A stretch of DNA of 62,000 nucleotides from Neocallimastix lanati (nom. inval.) (Eukaryota > Neocallimastigomycota > Neocallimastigomycetes > Neocallimastigales > Neocallimastigaceae): NCBI GenBank assembly GCA_016946835.1, contig JACVTC010000147.1:252501-314500 (forward strand). Reading direction: 5' to 3'. Each line of letters starts with the position of its first letter. Position 1 is the stretch's first letter. A program made the translations under genes and the position numbers. A model generated the notes under the pieces. That model saw nothing but the letters and a program-made list of their open reading frames with translations. It did not search any database and had not been told where the DNA came from. This document shows, piece by piece, positions 12,615-27,768 of the stretch.

Positions 12615-13003
12615 GTAAATCTAAATATATATTTATATAAATTGATAAAAAACAATAATTAATAATAATAATAATAAAATAAATAAATATAAAAAAATAT
12701 AAAAAAAATATATAATATATAAAAACAACCAATAATAGCTACAATGATTAACTATAATTATTTTTATTCAATTTTTTTTTTTTTAAATATTATTATTTAT
12801 TATTGTTTTTATTTTATTTTTTTTTTTTTTTTTTTTTAATATTGATTTTTTTTCCTTCTTTTTTTTTTTTTTCTTTTTTTTTTTTTTTATTAAAAAAAAT
12901 ATTATTAAAATTTAAATATAAAAATTTTAAAAAAATAAAAATTAGAATTAAAAATTAAAAATTAAATGATGGATGATCATATTATTATTTTTACTATTAA
13001 AAA

Positions 13004-13039
<36 letters not shown>

Positions 13040-13765
13040 TTTGAAGGGTGGAAGAAAATAAATAAAGGTAAAATAAAAAAAAAAAAAAAAAATAAAAAAT
13101 AAAAACATTTTAATAAATATATATACATCATAAAAAAAAAAAACTTAACGATTTAAATAATTCATTTTAGTTTATCATTTATCTTCAATTGTTTAATTAT
13201 TATATATATATACAATGTAAATATATATATATATTTTTTTTTTCTCTTTTTTTTTTTTTTCTTTTTTGTTTTTGTTTTTGCTTTTGCTTTTTGTTTTTGT
13301 TTTTGTTTTTGTTTTCTTTAGTATATATAGATGTATAAAAAAAAAAAAAAAAAGTCATATTATTTGAATCATTTTCTTTATAGAACAATATATATATATT
13401 TAAAATTTAATTAGATAAAAATGCTATTTTTTTAAAAAAAAAAAATAATAAAATAAAATAAAATAAAATAAAAAAGATGATTATATAATGGTAATTATAT
13501 ATATATATATATATATAAATAAAAGGGTGACTAAAAAAAAAATTGTTGATGTATAATCAAAGAAATATATATAAAATAAAAAAAAAAATGTTGATATTAA
13601 TTAAACATAAATTACTTATATATATATATAATATATAATTACAAATCATATAATAAATATATATATATATTTATTTAAATTTTGTTATTTATTTTTTTAA
13701 TTTAATTTAATTTAATTTAATTTAAATAATAAACGTAATAATAAAATTTTTTTTTTGTTAAAAAA
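10858..13765. other. Intergenic region between two minus-strand genes
   Basis: About 2.9 kb of homopolymers, (AT)n, (TAA)n and TTTTTG words. It should hold the promoter of the RabGAP gene (right of 10857) and the 3' UTR of the CPSF6-like gene (left of 13766). Short open frames here are low-complexity and I see no gene or RNA. Confidence 0.6.
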
Positions 13766-16404
13766 TTATTTTCCATGTCTTTCACGTCTTCTTTCGAGTG
13801 AGTCTCGACCAGAAGAAGAAAGTTTTGAATCACTCATCATTCTTGATTTTGAATCTTTACTACCAATACCTGCTATGGTTAATGAATTATTCTGTTTACG
13901 ATTAGATACTCTACTATGCTCACTACGATAATGCTTTGAAGAAGTAGTACCATTACCATTATTACTACTACTATTATTTGTTACACTATGTTTTTTATTT
14001 TCAGATTTTGATTCAGAACGAGATCTTGAACGAGATCTTGAACGAGAAAATGATCTTGAACGGGAACGTGAATTATTATTATTATTACTATTATTATTAT
14101 TATTATTGGAATGTGGTGATCTTGAACGAGATTTCGATTTACTATGAGAATTATTATAGGAAGATCTACTATGAGAACGTTGACGACGACTTTGACTACT
14201 GTGTCTACTACTTGTTGAATAATGACGGGTGCTACTATCACGTTTATGATGTCCATTACGTTCTTTTTCACGGGCACGTTCACGAGCACGTTCACGACGA
14301 TTATGGGATGTACTAACGCCATTTTGATCATCTGATTCATTATCATTATTATCTCCACCATTCTTTCCTCCAGAAGAATTATAAGATTCTCCATCTGATG
14401 ATTCAGCAGAAGGTGATCTATTACGATGATGATTACGATTTCTTGAACGTGATCTCGAATGATGACGTTGAGAATTATTACTTTGACGTTTAGTGGAAGA
14501 ATTACTTTTAGATTTTGATTCTCGTTTATCAGATTTATTAGAATTATTGAAATCATCATCATCTGAATTATTTGCTTGGTTCTGATAACTATCCTCTCTT
14601 GAATCTAAAAATGTATTAATTTTTTATAATAAATACAATAATATTATATAAAAACCACGATATAAAAAAATACATTAAAATAATTATATTTAGTTGATTT
14701 CATTTAAAGCATTAAGAAAATAATAATAATTATAATAATAATAAACATATTAAAATATTTTTCATATAACTATTCTATTCTATCAACTATTTTTTTTTTT
14801 TAAATATGTAAATTATTTCATTATATTTATAATTAATTGCTTTTTTTTTTTTTTTTTTTCATCAACTTACTATTATTATTACCGTTATTATTATTGTTAT
14901 TGTTGTTATTGTTATTGTTATTATGTGAATTATTATTGAAATTTCTATTTCTATTTTGATAATTTCTTGGTCCATTACCATGCCAAAATTCTTGATTATC
15001 ATGATTATTATGTTCCCATCTATTATTATTATCATTCATTTTATTAGAATCACTCATATTGTCATCATTCATTTGATAATCCATTTGATCTCTATTGATT
15101 TATTCAATAAATGATAACAATAAATATTATCATTTTTATAATATATTTATATGTATTTATATATATATATAATATTATAATATAAATAATTATAATAATA
15201 ATAATAATAAAATAAATAAATAAATAGAAAATTTTATTAAGTTAAAAAGTCATCATATATATATATATTTCAACCATTTTTTTTTATCAATTTAAACATC
15301 TATTCATACATAAAATAAAACTTACCTATTATTATTATTATTATTTCCACCTCCACCAAAATTATTATTATTATTATTCATTCTATTACCATGCATACCA
15401 CCATTATTATTCATACGATTATGCATATTATTACCAGTATTTGATGAATTATTATTATTCATATTCATATTACGTCTAGAATTAAATGGTTGATCAGGAA
15501 ATCCACCATCATGTTGTGGTAGTGGGAAGGGGGATGGCATAACACCTTGTCCACGTCCAAAACCTCTGCCCATACCATTATTACCCATAAAGGGTCTAGG
15601 ACCAAAAGAATTATGCATTGGTTCATAACCATTCATAGGACCATAGAATTCTTGTTCTGGGAAATTAAATCCTGGTTGTGCAAATGGTGGTGGTCTAAGA
15701 TTACCACCATTGGGTCCCATCATAGACATATTACCTCTTCCATTCATTCCAGGTTTGGGATAGGGTCTTCCACGACCTGGATGCATATTCATATTTTGAA
15801 AATTATTATGATTCATTCTTGACATATTCATATTACCCATAGATTCATTTCTTGCTGCAGCTTCTGCACGCATTTCTTTAGGATCTTTTGGAATAATTCT
15901 AAAGGGATTACCATGTTGTTGTGGAGAAACAAATCTAATTTCAGCTTTTTTACCTTGAATTTCACTTTAAATAACCCAAAATAAAATAAAAAAAATAAAA
16001 AATAAAAAAATTAAAAATTAAAAATAAAACAAAATATAATATAATATAATATATAATAATAATAATTAAACGATTAAATAATAAAAAAAATTTTTTTTAA
16101 TAAATTATTTTAATTATTTATATATAAATTGAATAATTCATTTTATGAAAAAATTATCTTAATAACAATAATAATAATAATAATTAATTAATTAATTAAT
16201 CATAATTACTAGTTTATTAAAAATATTTTTATATCTATGTTTCAAATTATATTAATAAATTTAAAAAAAAAAAAAAAAATTTCTTTTTTATATAATCTAA
16301 AATTTGTATTTATATATATATGTTGCTGTTATTGATGTTGTAATTACATTTGTGTTTTTTACTTTTCAGTTTTGTTTTATTTTATTTCTTTTTTCAGTAT
16401 TACG

Positions 16405-16437
<33 letters not shown>

Positions 16438-17262
16438 TCTCTACTACTATTTTTAAAAAATTTTTATTAAAACTTTTTAACGCTTACTTCGCTTCAACAT
16501 AGTGTGCGAAAATTTCTGCTGATTCTATATCTTCAAATTCCATATATGCAATACCACGAGATTTACCATTAACTTTATATTCATGAAAAGTAATTTCTTT
16601 AACTACTAATTTATTTGATACACCAGCTTTTTCTGCAACTTCACGTAAATCTGCATCTGTAGTCCACTATATCAAAAAACAAAAAAAAAAAAATTATGAT
16701 TAGCAATTAAAAAAGTACGTATATATATATATAAACAAAAAAATACAATAATAATTTGTATGAGGTTTTGTTAAAAAAATATTTATATAAATAAATTTAA
16801 TAATTATTATGATACAAAAAATATAAATGATAAAAAAAAAAATTAAAAAAAAAATATTTATAGTAATAAATTTAATAATTAATAAAAGTGAAATAAAAAT
16901 ATAATTTATATAATAGAAATAAATATTATTTAATATTATAATATTTATATATATGCATATATAAAAAAATAAAAAGTACTTACCCAATTTAAACCACCAA
17001 CATAGACTGCTTTATTTACACCATTATTATTTCTCATCTTTGAGAATATATTTGAATTTTTATTTTTTTTACCTCCATAATTTTGGTTTTCATTCATTTT
17101 TTGATTATTTTTACTTTCAAACATATCTAAAGTCTGAACTGGATGAGAATGATTATTATGATTATTATAGTTATTATGATTATTACGATGATTTATTGAA
17201 TTATTCATATCATTTCTATTGAAATTTGTTTTTTTATCAATTTCCATTTGATTATTATTGTA

Positions 17263-17304
<42 letters not shown>

Positions 17305-17738
17305 TACATTATTTGAAATATTATTAGAATTATTATTGTTATTATTATTATTATTGTTACTGTTACTAATGTTATTATCATTTACAATATTATCGTCATT
17401 ATTATTATCATCTAATTTATTTGTATTATCTTCTGAATCAACTTTATTTTTTTGGTCATTCTTTTTATTTCCTGAGGTCTCAGGATCAACATCATCATAA
17501 AGTAATTCGTCATCATCTTCAAATGTGTTATTAGTATCTATTGGTATATCCTCATTTTCCAAAAGATCATCATATAAATTATCCTTTTATTTTTAAATTT
17601 TAAAATATTTTAAATATGTATATAACAATTATTATTATAATAATAATAAATTAATGTAGATATTAATAATATATACATACAAATCTTTACTATAAAATAA
17701 TAAAATATTTATATATAAGGTATACAAGAAATAAGAGT

Positions 17739-17769
<31 letters not shown>

Positions 17770-17888
17770 TAAAAATAAAAATAAAAATAAAAAAAAGAGA
17801 AAAAGAATAATGATCTTACCATATCACCATCGTCTCCATTGATGAAGTTGTCATCACCATAGAGATCAAAATTTTCTTCGTCCGCCAT
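13766..17888 (-). CDS. CPSF6/CPSF7-like cleavage factor Im large subunit (RRM + RS)
   Basis: Predicted nuclear mRNA 3'-end processing factor, the partner of the CFIm25 (NUDT21) subunit. Six exons join in frame (17888-17820, 17583-16984, 16666-16488, 15964-15326, 15091-14871, 14604-13766), giving 848 residues. The start MADEENFDLYGDDNF resembles the acidic 'DLY' N-terminus of CPSF6. The single RRM (about 213-300) has RNP2 AVYVGGLNW, split by an intron from WTTDADLRE; the WW pair is typical of CPSF6/7. Its RNP1 is KSRGIAYMEF. A Pro/Gly/Met/Asn-rich middle (FGRGQGVMPSPF) follows, then a C-terminal RS domain with SRSRSRSRSRSE runs, as in CPSF6. Long Asn tracts from AAT microsatellites sit in exons 2, 4, 5 and 6. 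Family is assigned from RRM details and architecture; a generic SR-like protein is the alternative. Confidence 0.85.
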
Positions 17889-18420
17889 AATTTTTTAATA
17901 AAAATATTGTTAATATTTAAATTTTAAAAATCAAGAAATATTACTGAAATAATAATTAATAAAACACTATTTTTCAATTCACTACTCTGCACATATAGAA
18001 TTTTATTATGTTTTAATTTTAAAATAAACTATAATATTAACAATTAGAAAAAGGGAAAAAAAAATAATAATAATAACAATAAAATAAAAGAATTTATATT
18101 TATTTAAATATTATCCTTTCTTTATTGTATCATCAAAGTATAATTTTATAATAAAATAATTATAACAAAATCAAAATTTCAATAATTCTAATTATCAATA
18201 TTGCAAAAGCTTTTATTAAATAATATAAAGTTATTTTAAAAGAATAAATAATATTAATTTTAATAAATAAAAAATATATAAATAAATTATTTAAAATTAA
18301 AAAATTAACAATTAATTAAAAAAAATTTAATATAGTTTAAAAAATAATCCATTTTTTAAAAATTATTATATATACATAAACATATATAATTATGTAAATA
18401 ATTAATACTTATAATATTAT
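17889..18420. other. Upstream region of the CPSF6-like gene
   Basis: AT-rich sequence without an open frame. It presumably contains the promoter of the minus-strand gene starting at 17888; I see no clear element to name. Confidence 0.5.
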
Positions 18421-18424
18421 TATT

Positions 18425-18431
18425 TATATAT

Positions 18432-18494
<63 letters not shown>

Positions 18495-18503
18495 TTTGTT
18501 TGT

Positions 18504-18538
<35 letters not shown>
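18425..18538. repeat. (TTTA)n microsatellite
   Basis: About 27 tetranucleotide units with two TTTG interruptions. A second, similar array lies at 18697-18764, so the two bracket a TIR-like motif. Confidence 0.9.
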
Positions 18539-18654
18539 CAAGAATATTTTATTTTTTTTTTAGTTTTTTTTTAAGAATAACAAAAATAAAAAATCTTTTA
18601 CCTAAATTGACATTATTTATTAAAATTATTTATTTATTTATTAAAATTTTATAA

Positions 18655-18682
18655 AGCCACATTTTCCGAAATGCAACACTCC
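18655..18682. mobile_element. Solitary TIR-like motif
   Basis: agccacattttccgaaatgc matches the pattern of the terminal repeats of the element at 277-1597 (cgccacattgagaaatgcac) with a few changes. A matching partner was not found within the window, so this is probably one end of a decayed MITE between the (TTTA)n arrays. Confidence 0.4.
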
Positions 18683-18696
18683 TTAATTACTAATTT

Positions 18697-18764
<68 letters not shown>
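18697..18764. repeat. (TTTA)n microsatellite
   Basis: Uninterrupted tetranucleotide array immediately right of the TIR-like motif. Confidence 0.9.
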
Positions 18765-18866
18765 TCAATTCTATTAATATTTTTTTTTATTATAAAGAGT
18801 TATTATAAAAATTATTCTAAATTTAATGTTTTTATACTATTACATTATATTGTGACTTGTTCGTTA

Positions 18867-18985
18867 TTTATATTACAATATGTTTCAATACATTTGAAGC
18901 TTATATTTCATTTATATTCACCTATTCTAGCGTTCCACCTTAAACTTAGTTATTCTATAATAAGTAAATTGGTTTCACTTTGAAG
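18867..18985 (-). repeat. Old LTR edge plus polypurine tract, copy A
   Basis: This is a direct repeat of 19743-19850, at roughly 85 percent identity by eye. On the minus strand it reads as internal sequence, a degraded polypurine tract (aaggtggaa), then an LTR start that has lost its TG (cgctagaat). It is a decayed 3' LTR junction of the same copia-type family as copy B. Confidence 0.55.
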
Positions 18986-19635
18986 ATTAGCATTAACTTT
19001 TTTTTTTTTTTAATCACTTTTCAGTTTTAGCAATAACTATTAAAAATAAATTGTTGATTAAATTTTGATTGATGTATTTGATGAAAAATCTTGGAATACT
19101 AAAATTGATTACATATATAACTAACTTATTAGCAAATAATGTAAATTATTTCATAATTTATCTAGATTCAGTATTTTAGTTTAACTTCTTCTTGAAGGCT
19201 AATTTTTACTAATCTTTTCTATTAGGCTATTTTTATTTATTTCTTAAATAAATATGATTTTTAAATAATCAGCACAAAGAATTAGTTAAGTAACTTTCCT
19301 TTAATATTTTATGATTTTTATTTTACGTTGCCTATTTCCTCCCCCCCCCCCCCCTCCCTCTAAAATCCAAATTTCTAAAAGGATTTCATATATTTGAATT
19401 TTCTCAACATTAAAATATTAATAATTAAAATTTAATAATTATCACTTCTTGAATATCTTTTAATTAATAAGTATAGTTTGTAGATGGGTAAACATCATCT
19501 ATCTTTATATAACTCACTGATAGTTATATTTATTATTTTATTTTACCTTTTATCACGAGGGTTAGTATTGTGATTATATTAAATTAGTTATTATTATTTA
19601 AATTCATTTCACTCTAGGTTTAATAATACTATTAT

Positions 19636-19850
19636 TGTTAGAATCTACCCATTTCACCCAAGGAATTACAATTCTATTATATCTTCCTTAAATATTTGAG
19701 ATATTATCTTTTAATATTATACCCCTTGTTTATTAATTATATTATAATATATTTCAATACATTTGAAGTTTATTTTTCATTTATATTCACCAATTCTAAC
19801 ATTCCCCCTTAAACCTAGTTATTCTATAATGAGTAAATTGGTTTACTGGT
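19636..19850 (-). mobile_element. Truncated copia-type element: LTR with polypurine tract, copy B
   Basis: Positions 19636-19801 form a 166-bp LTR whose ends are inverted (tgttagaat and attctaaca on the plus strand). On the minus strand it is immediately preceded by the polypurine tract aagggggaa, which identifies it as a 3' LTR. Internal sequence continues for at least 50 bp to the right and is then unrecognisable or displaced by the younger copia inserted at 20177. Its 5' LTR is not in the window. Confidence 0.65.
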
Positions 19851-20176
19851 GAATATATATATATAAGTAGCCTATTTTATAATATCAAGTTAATACTCTT
19901 AACATTCTTTACTATTTCTATTCTAAATTGGCATTTAATATTACATGAATGAAATAATTGTTACATGGTATTAATTTCTTTAATTCGATTTAAATATTAC
20001 TATAATAGTTTTTTTAAATATATTTGTTTAACCTAATAATTTCCATCTAACTAAAACTAAGTATTTAATATTATTAAACCATTAATATTAATATATCTAT
20101 AACATCTCTTATAATATATCAATAATATTTGATATATTACAGATAATATTTCAAATTTATTAATTAATATATTATA

Positions 20177-20349
20177 TGTCAATGAGTGAAGCTCAGATTA
20201 ATTATTTTATATTATATATTTTATTTATTTAATAATATTTTATTAATAAAGAAGAATCATTTTCTAAATAATAATTATTACATGTATTTTATATTAATTT
20301 TATTTTATAATAAAGCATAATGTATAATTTTATTTACTATATTTTAACA
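20177..20349 (-). repeat. 3' LTR of copia-1
   Basis: 173 bp, identical to the 5' LTR by base-by-base reading. It contains a well-spaced aataaa-like signal. The polypurine tract lies immediately to its right (20350-20359). Confidence 0.95.
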
Positions 20350-20459
20350 TTCCCCCTACATTATGTCTTTATTAGAACTATTTTATTTTATTAATTTTTT
20401 ATTTTATTTTATTTTATTTTTTTTTTTTTTTTTTTTTTTTAATTATTTTATATTATATT

Positions 20460-23940
<3,481 letters not shown>

Positions 23941-23943
23941 CAT

Positions 23944-25091
23944 TTAATATTGTTTTTTTAATACAGATATATTTCCGGTAAAGTTAATGTAATCATCATT
24001 TGTGTCTGATGAATACTCTGAATTATTTTCATTTATCTTATAAGAGTGAAATTTATTTTTGTTGTTAATATTATTTTTATTATTATTATATTTATTTATT
24101 GTATTTTTATTTTTATTATTTTTATTGAATGGATTATAATAACATTCTTCTATAATATGACCATCTTTTTTACATAGGAGATAGTGTTTGCTTTTTATAT
24201 TTTTATTGTTTTTATTTCTTGAATTATTAGGTTTATTTTGATTATTATTATTTTTGTATATAGTTTGCTTGCTATTATTTGAAATATAATTAATTTTATT
24301 ATTTTCATTATTATTTTCATTATTATTATTAATTTGAGTGTTTAGATAATTGTTGGTTCTTTCTTCATGATTTCTCATTTTTTGCAAATCATCATAAAGT
24401 TTTTTGAATTTTTTATATTTGTAAGTTAATGTAAAATTAAATCCAATGTTTTTTAATTTAGCGCAAGCATAGATAATTTTACTTTCTTCAGTTAGTTTGT
24501 TTTTATTTAGTTTAACACATTCTATATCATATTGTTCAAATAGATTTTTTAGTTCATTGAGATATAGAATATAATTGTTATTATTAATTTCTAAAATTTT
24601 GATTTTTTGCATTAATAAATTTAATAAGGATTCTCCTGATTTGTAGAATTGTTTTTTAAGTCTATCAATCGTTTGATATGCAGTCCTACAACCTTTTAGA
24701 TAAGCCTTTGTTTCTAAGTCTAAGCTACCAGATATTATTGATTGAACTGCGTTATCATATTTTATTTGCTTTCTAGTCATTTCATCATACACAAATTCTT
24801 TTTCAATATATTCGTCGTAATCTTGTGCAATTAGATGACGTTTTAATTCAATAAACCAATCTTCAAAATTTGAGGTATTTAATTTAAAATCTTTGTAATT
24901 AATACAGATTTAATTAATAAATCTTTATAGACATAATTTTGAAATAAAATTTCATTTTGAGGAACATTATCCTCATCTTTATTAATGTTTTCATTTTTAT
25001 TCATAGTAGGGGTTGATGAAGAGGAAGTGGAACTAACTTCGGAGATTTCTGTTTCTTGAGTTCTTTTTCTTCCCATGATTTTAAACATCAA
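23944..25091 (-). pseudogene. gag: copia-1 gag, frameshifted
   Basis: It starts with MMFKIMGRKRTQETE at 25091, about 165 bp inside the 5' LTR. The frame stops at 24879 and resumes in another phase with NTSNFEDWFIELKRHL, a typical copia gag core, so one base has been lost or gained near 24890-24905. The C-terminal half is Asn/Lys-rich and has a knuckle, CKKDGHIIEEC, in which the first Cys of the usual CX2CX4HX4C is a Tyr. It would form the virus-like particle. It ends at 23944 just after a run of seven A, where pol continues in the +1 phase. Confidence 0.85.
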
Positions 25092-25239
25092 ATTTTTAAT
25101 AAAATTTTATTTATTTACTTTTATATTTAATTATTTAATAAATTAATTATATATTTATTTATTTTATAAAATAAATTTAAATTTGAATATAGTAATTTTT
25201 TAAAATATAATATTATATAAATATATTTATGGTCTCTTT

Positions 25240-25255
25240 CATGAGACTCTTAATC
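25240..25255 (-). other. Primer-binding site: half-tRNA-Lys(CUU) type
   Basis: Immediately inside the 5' LTR the minus strand reads gattaagagtctcatg. Its complement, visible on the plus strand as catgagactcttaatc, equals the 5' anticodon stem, loop and first two 3' stem bases of eukaryotic tRNA-Lys(CUU) (anticodon CTT within ctcttaa). Intact-tRNA primers would instead pair with a 3' end of the form NNN-CCA. Known precedent: Drosophila copia and yeast Ty5 use a half initiator-tRNA-Met. Confidence 0.75.
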
Positions 25256-25428
25256 TGTCAATGAGTGAAGCTCAGATTAATTATTTTATATTATATATTT
25301 TATTTATTTAATAATATTTTATTAATAAAGAAGAATCATTTTCTAAATAATAATTATTACATGTATTTTATATTAATTTTATTTTATAATAAAGCATAAT
25401 GTATAATTTTATTTACTATATTTTAACA
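25256..25428 (-). repeat. 5' LTR of copia-1
   Basis: 173 bp, identical to 20177-20349. It should carry the element promoter on the minus strand. Confidence 0.95.
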
Positions 25429-25433
25429 TTATA

Positions 25434-26451
25434 TATATCAATATTATAATAAAAATTAAAATAAATATTATTAAATTCCAATTTAATTTTTTTATATGTG
25501 TATTAGTTACATAATGATGCTAATATATAAATCAAAGAAAAGATATTCGAAATACAATTTAAAATAAAAATATTATGATTTTCATTCATTATTACTAAAT
25601 AAAAATACGTATAAATACCATCTTTATATAATATTTCATAACAAAATATATTTTATTGTAATTAAAAAAATACATATTTAATATTAATCTAATGATATGA
25701 TTTTATCATTTCTTTTTTTTTTTTTTTTTTTTTTTATTGTTTTATTGTTTTATTGTTTTATTTTTATTATTATTTTTTTTTTTTTTAAATTATTATATAC
25801 TTTTTGTATTTAAATATTTTAAATACATAAAGTATATGTATATGTATATAAATATACGATAAACAAATGTATGATAATATTTAGTATATATAAAATACAT
25901 ATACTTTTTTTTTTTTTTCAAAAAAAATTTTATATAAATACTTTATGAATAAAATAAGAGGTAGTTTGAAAATTAATTAGTATTAATAATTTATATTAAC
26001 TTATTTTTAAATAAATATTTAATAACGATGATTATTAGAAATATACTTTTTGAATAATAATTAATATACTATTTCTTTTTTTTTTTTTTTAAAAAAAAAA
26101 AAGAAAAAAAAATATAAATATATATATATAAAAAAAAGAAAATTAAATAAAATAATAAGAATCAAAAAATAATAATAATAAATGAATATATTATAAATAC
26201 TATATTATTATTTAATTAAATATAACTATTTAACTATTAATATATAATAAATAGTTCTATTTTAATACCTTATATATATATATTCAAGAAAAAAAAAAAA
26301 AAAAACATAACTAGTATATATATATATATATTTTTCAATGAAATTATTTTAATCAAAATTTTTTTTTTTTTTTTTTTTAATTTTTATATTTTGAAGTTTG
26401 TCTGATGGTTGATTGATTTGCTTTCATATTTTTTTTTTATTTTTAAATAAT
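25434..26451. other. AT-rich intergenic region
   Basis: No gene is seen. T runs at about 25709-25735 and A/T words dominate; it should include the 3' UTR of the gene ending at 26452. Confidence 0.6.
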
Positions 26452-27768
26452 TTAAATATCATTTCCAATAGTTATATCTGTTTCAGCGTCTATTGGTTTA
26501 CCATTTATTTTATCAAAACCTTTATTTTCCTTTGAAATATTTTCATCACTAATAACATACACAGAAGGTAAATCTATACCTTCAGTAAACTTCTTTTTCA
26601 TATAATAAAATTCATTTTTACCAAATATATTTTTAAATAATCTATCCTTTTGATAAAGGATTTCCGAGGAAAGAATCATTAAATCAATTAATGTTTTAAT
26701 AGATACATCATTTCTAAAGTCTTTAAATACATAATCTCTAAACCATCCTTGACATTCAATTGGCATATGTAATACCCAGTAATTACATTTTACTTTTCCT
26801 TTAAAATATTCCTTAACAACTCTTTCAGCTAATCCTTTTTTTTCTAAATCTTCAATAACCATATTTCTTAATTGAAGACCATAAAGCACAGCTTTATTAA
26901 CAAATACATGTAATGGAATATTGTTTTTTTCTTCAAATAAGTCAATACATAAATCATAATACGAAATTCCTGATTTTCTTTTATCCATACATAATAGTAT
27001 AGGCTTATCATTATTATTATATTTACTAAATTTTATTATATAATATTATGATAAAAAAAATTTTTATATAATATGTTATATATAATTATTAAAAATTAAA
27101 AAAAATATATATATATATATTTATATATGTAAATTTATATATTAAATGTTATTAAAAAAAATTTAACAGAGAATAATATTTATTAATTATTTATTATTAT
27201 AATCAATAATTTATTATTTGATAACATACGCAAAATCAATTACGCCTTCTCTATTTAAATCTGCAATTATTACAAGAACAAGAAGAACTGTGAAATCTAT
27301 TATAATTTTTTAATAATTATTTATTAGAATTATTTATAAAATGTATCACACTTTTTAAATAATATTTTAATTTTTTTACAAATATTCATACATATATATA
27401 ATTTGTATATAATATATACCTTTATTAAAACATTTTCCATTTTTAATTAAATCACCATTACCATACCATAATAAAGTCATAATTTCAGCTGAATTATATT
27501 TTCTCTTATTATTATTATTTGAAGTGGAAGGAGTACTACCTTCTGATATTTTTAACAATGTTTCTGTTTCATTAACAGAATCAATATATAATTCAGTCTC
27601 CACTTCTTCATCTTTATCATTTTTTAAAGTACACTTTTTTACAAATACTTTTTCACTATCTTTTACATATACTTTATAAAAATCACTAACTAATTTATTA
27701 GTATATGTAAAGTAGTAATAGAAATCAGCTAATAAAGAAATCGCTATTATAATAATATTTTGATACAT
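26452..27768 (-). CDS. Orphan membrane or secreted protein, three exons
   Basis: Three exons join in frame (27768-27420, 27296-27230, 27025-26452), giving 329 residues. The N-terminus MYQNIIIIAISLLADFYYYF is strongly hydrophobic, fitting a signal peptide or anchor. A second hydrophobic stretch, FTVLLVLVIIADL, comes from the short middle exon and runs into DLNREGVIDFA, which resembles a partial EF-hand loop. The last 190 residues are mixed-charge and globular, with scattered Cys and Trp (CNYWVLHMPIECQGWF), ending in TIGNDI. A Ser/Thr/Asn stretch lies near residue 80. I recognise no family. Codon use and splice signals are like the neighbouring host genes, so I take it as a real lineage-restricted gene. 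Confidence 0.65.
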
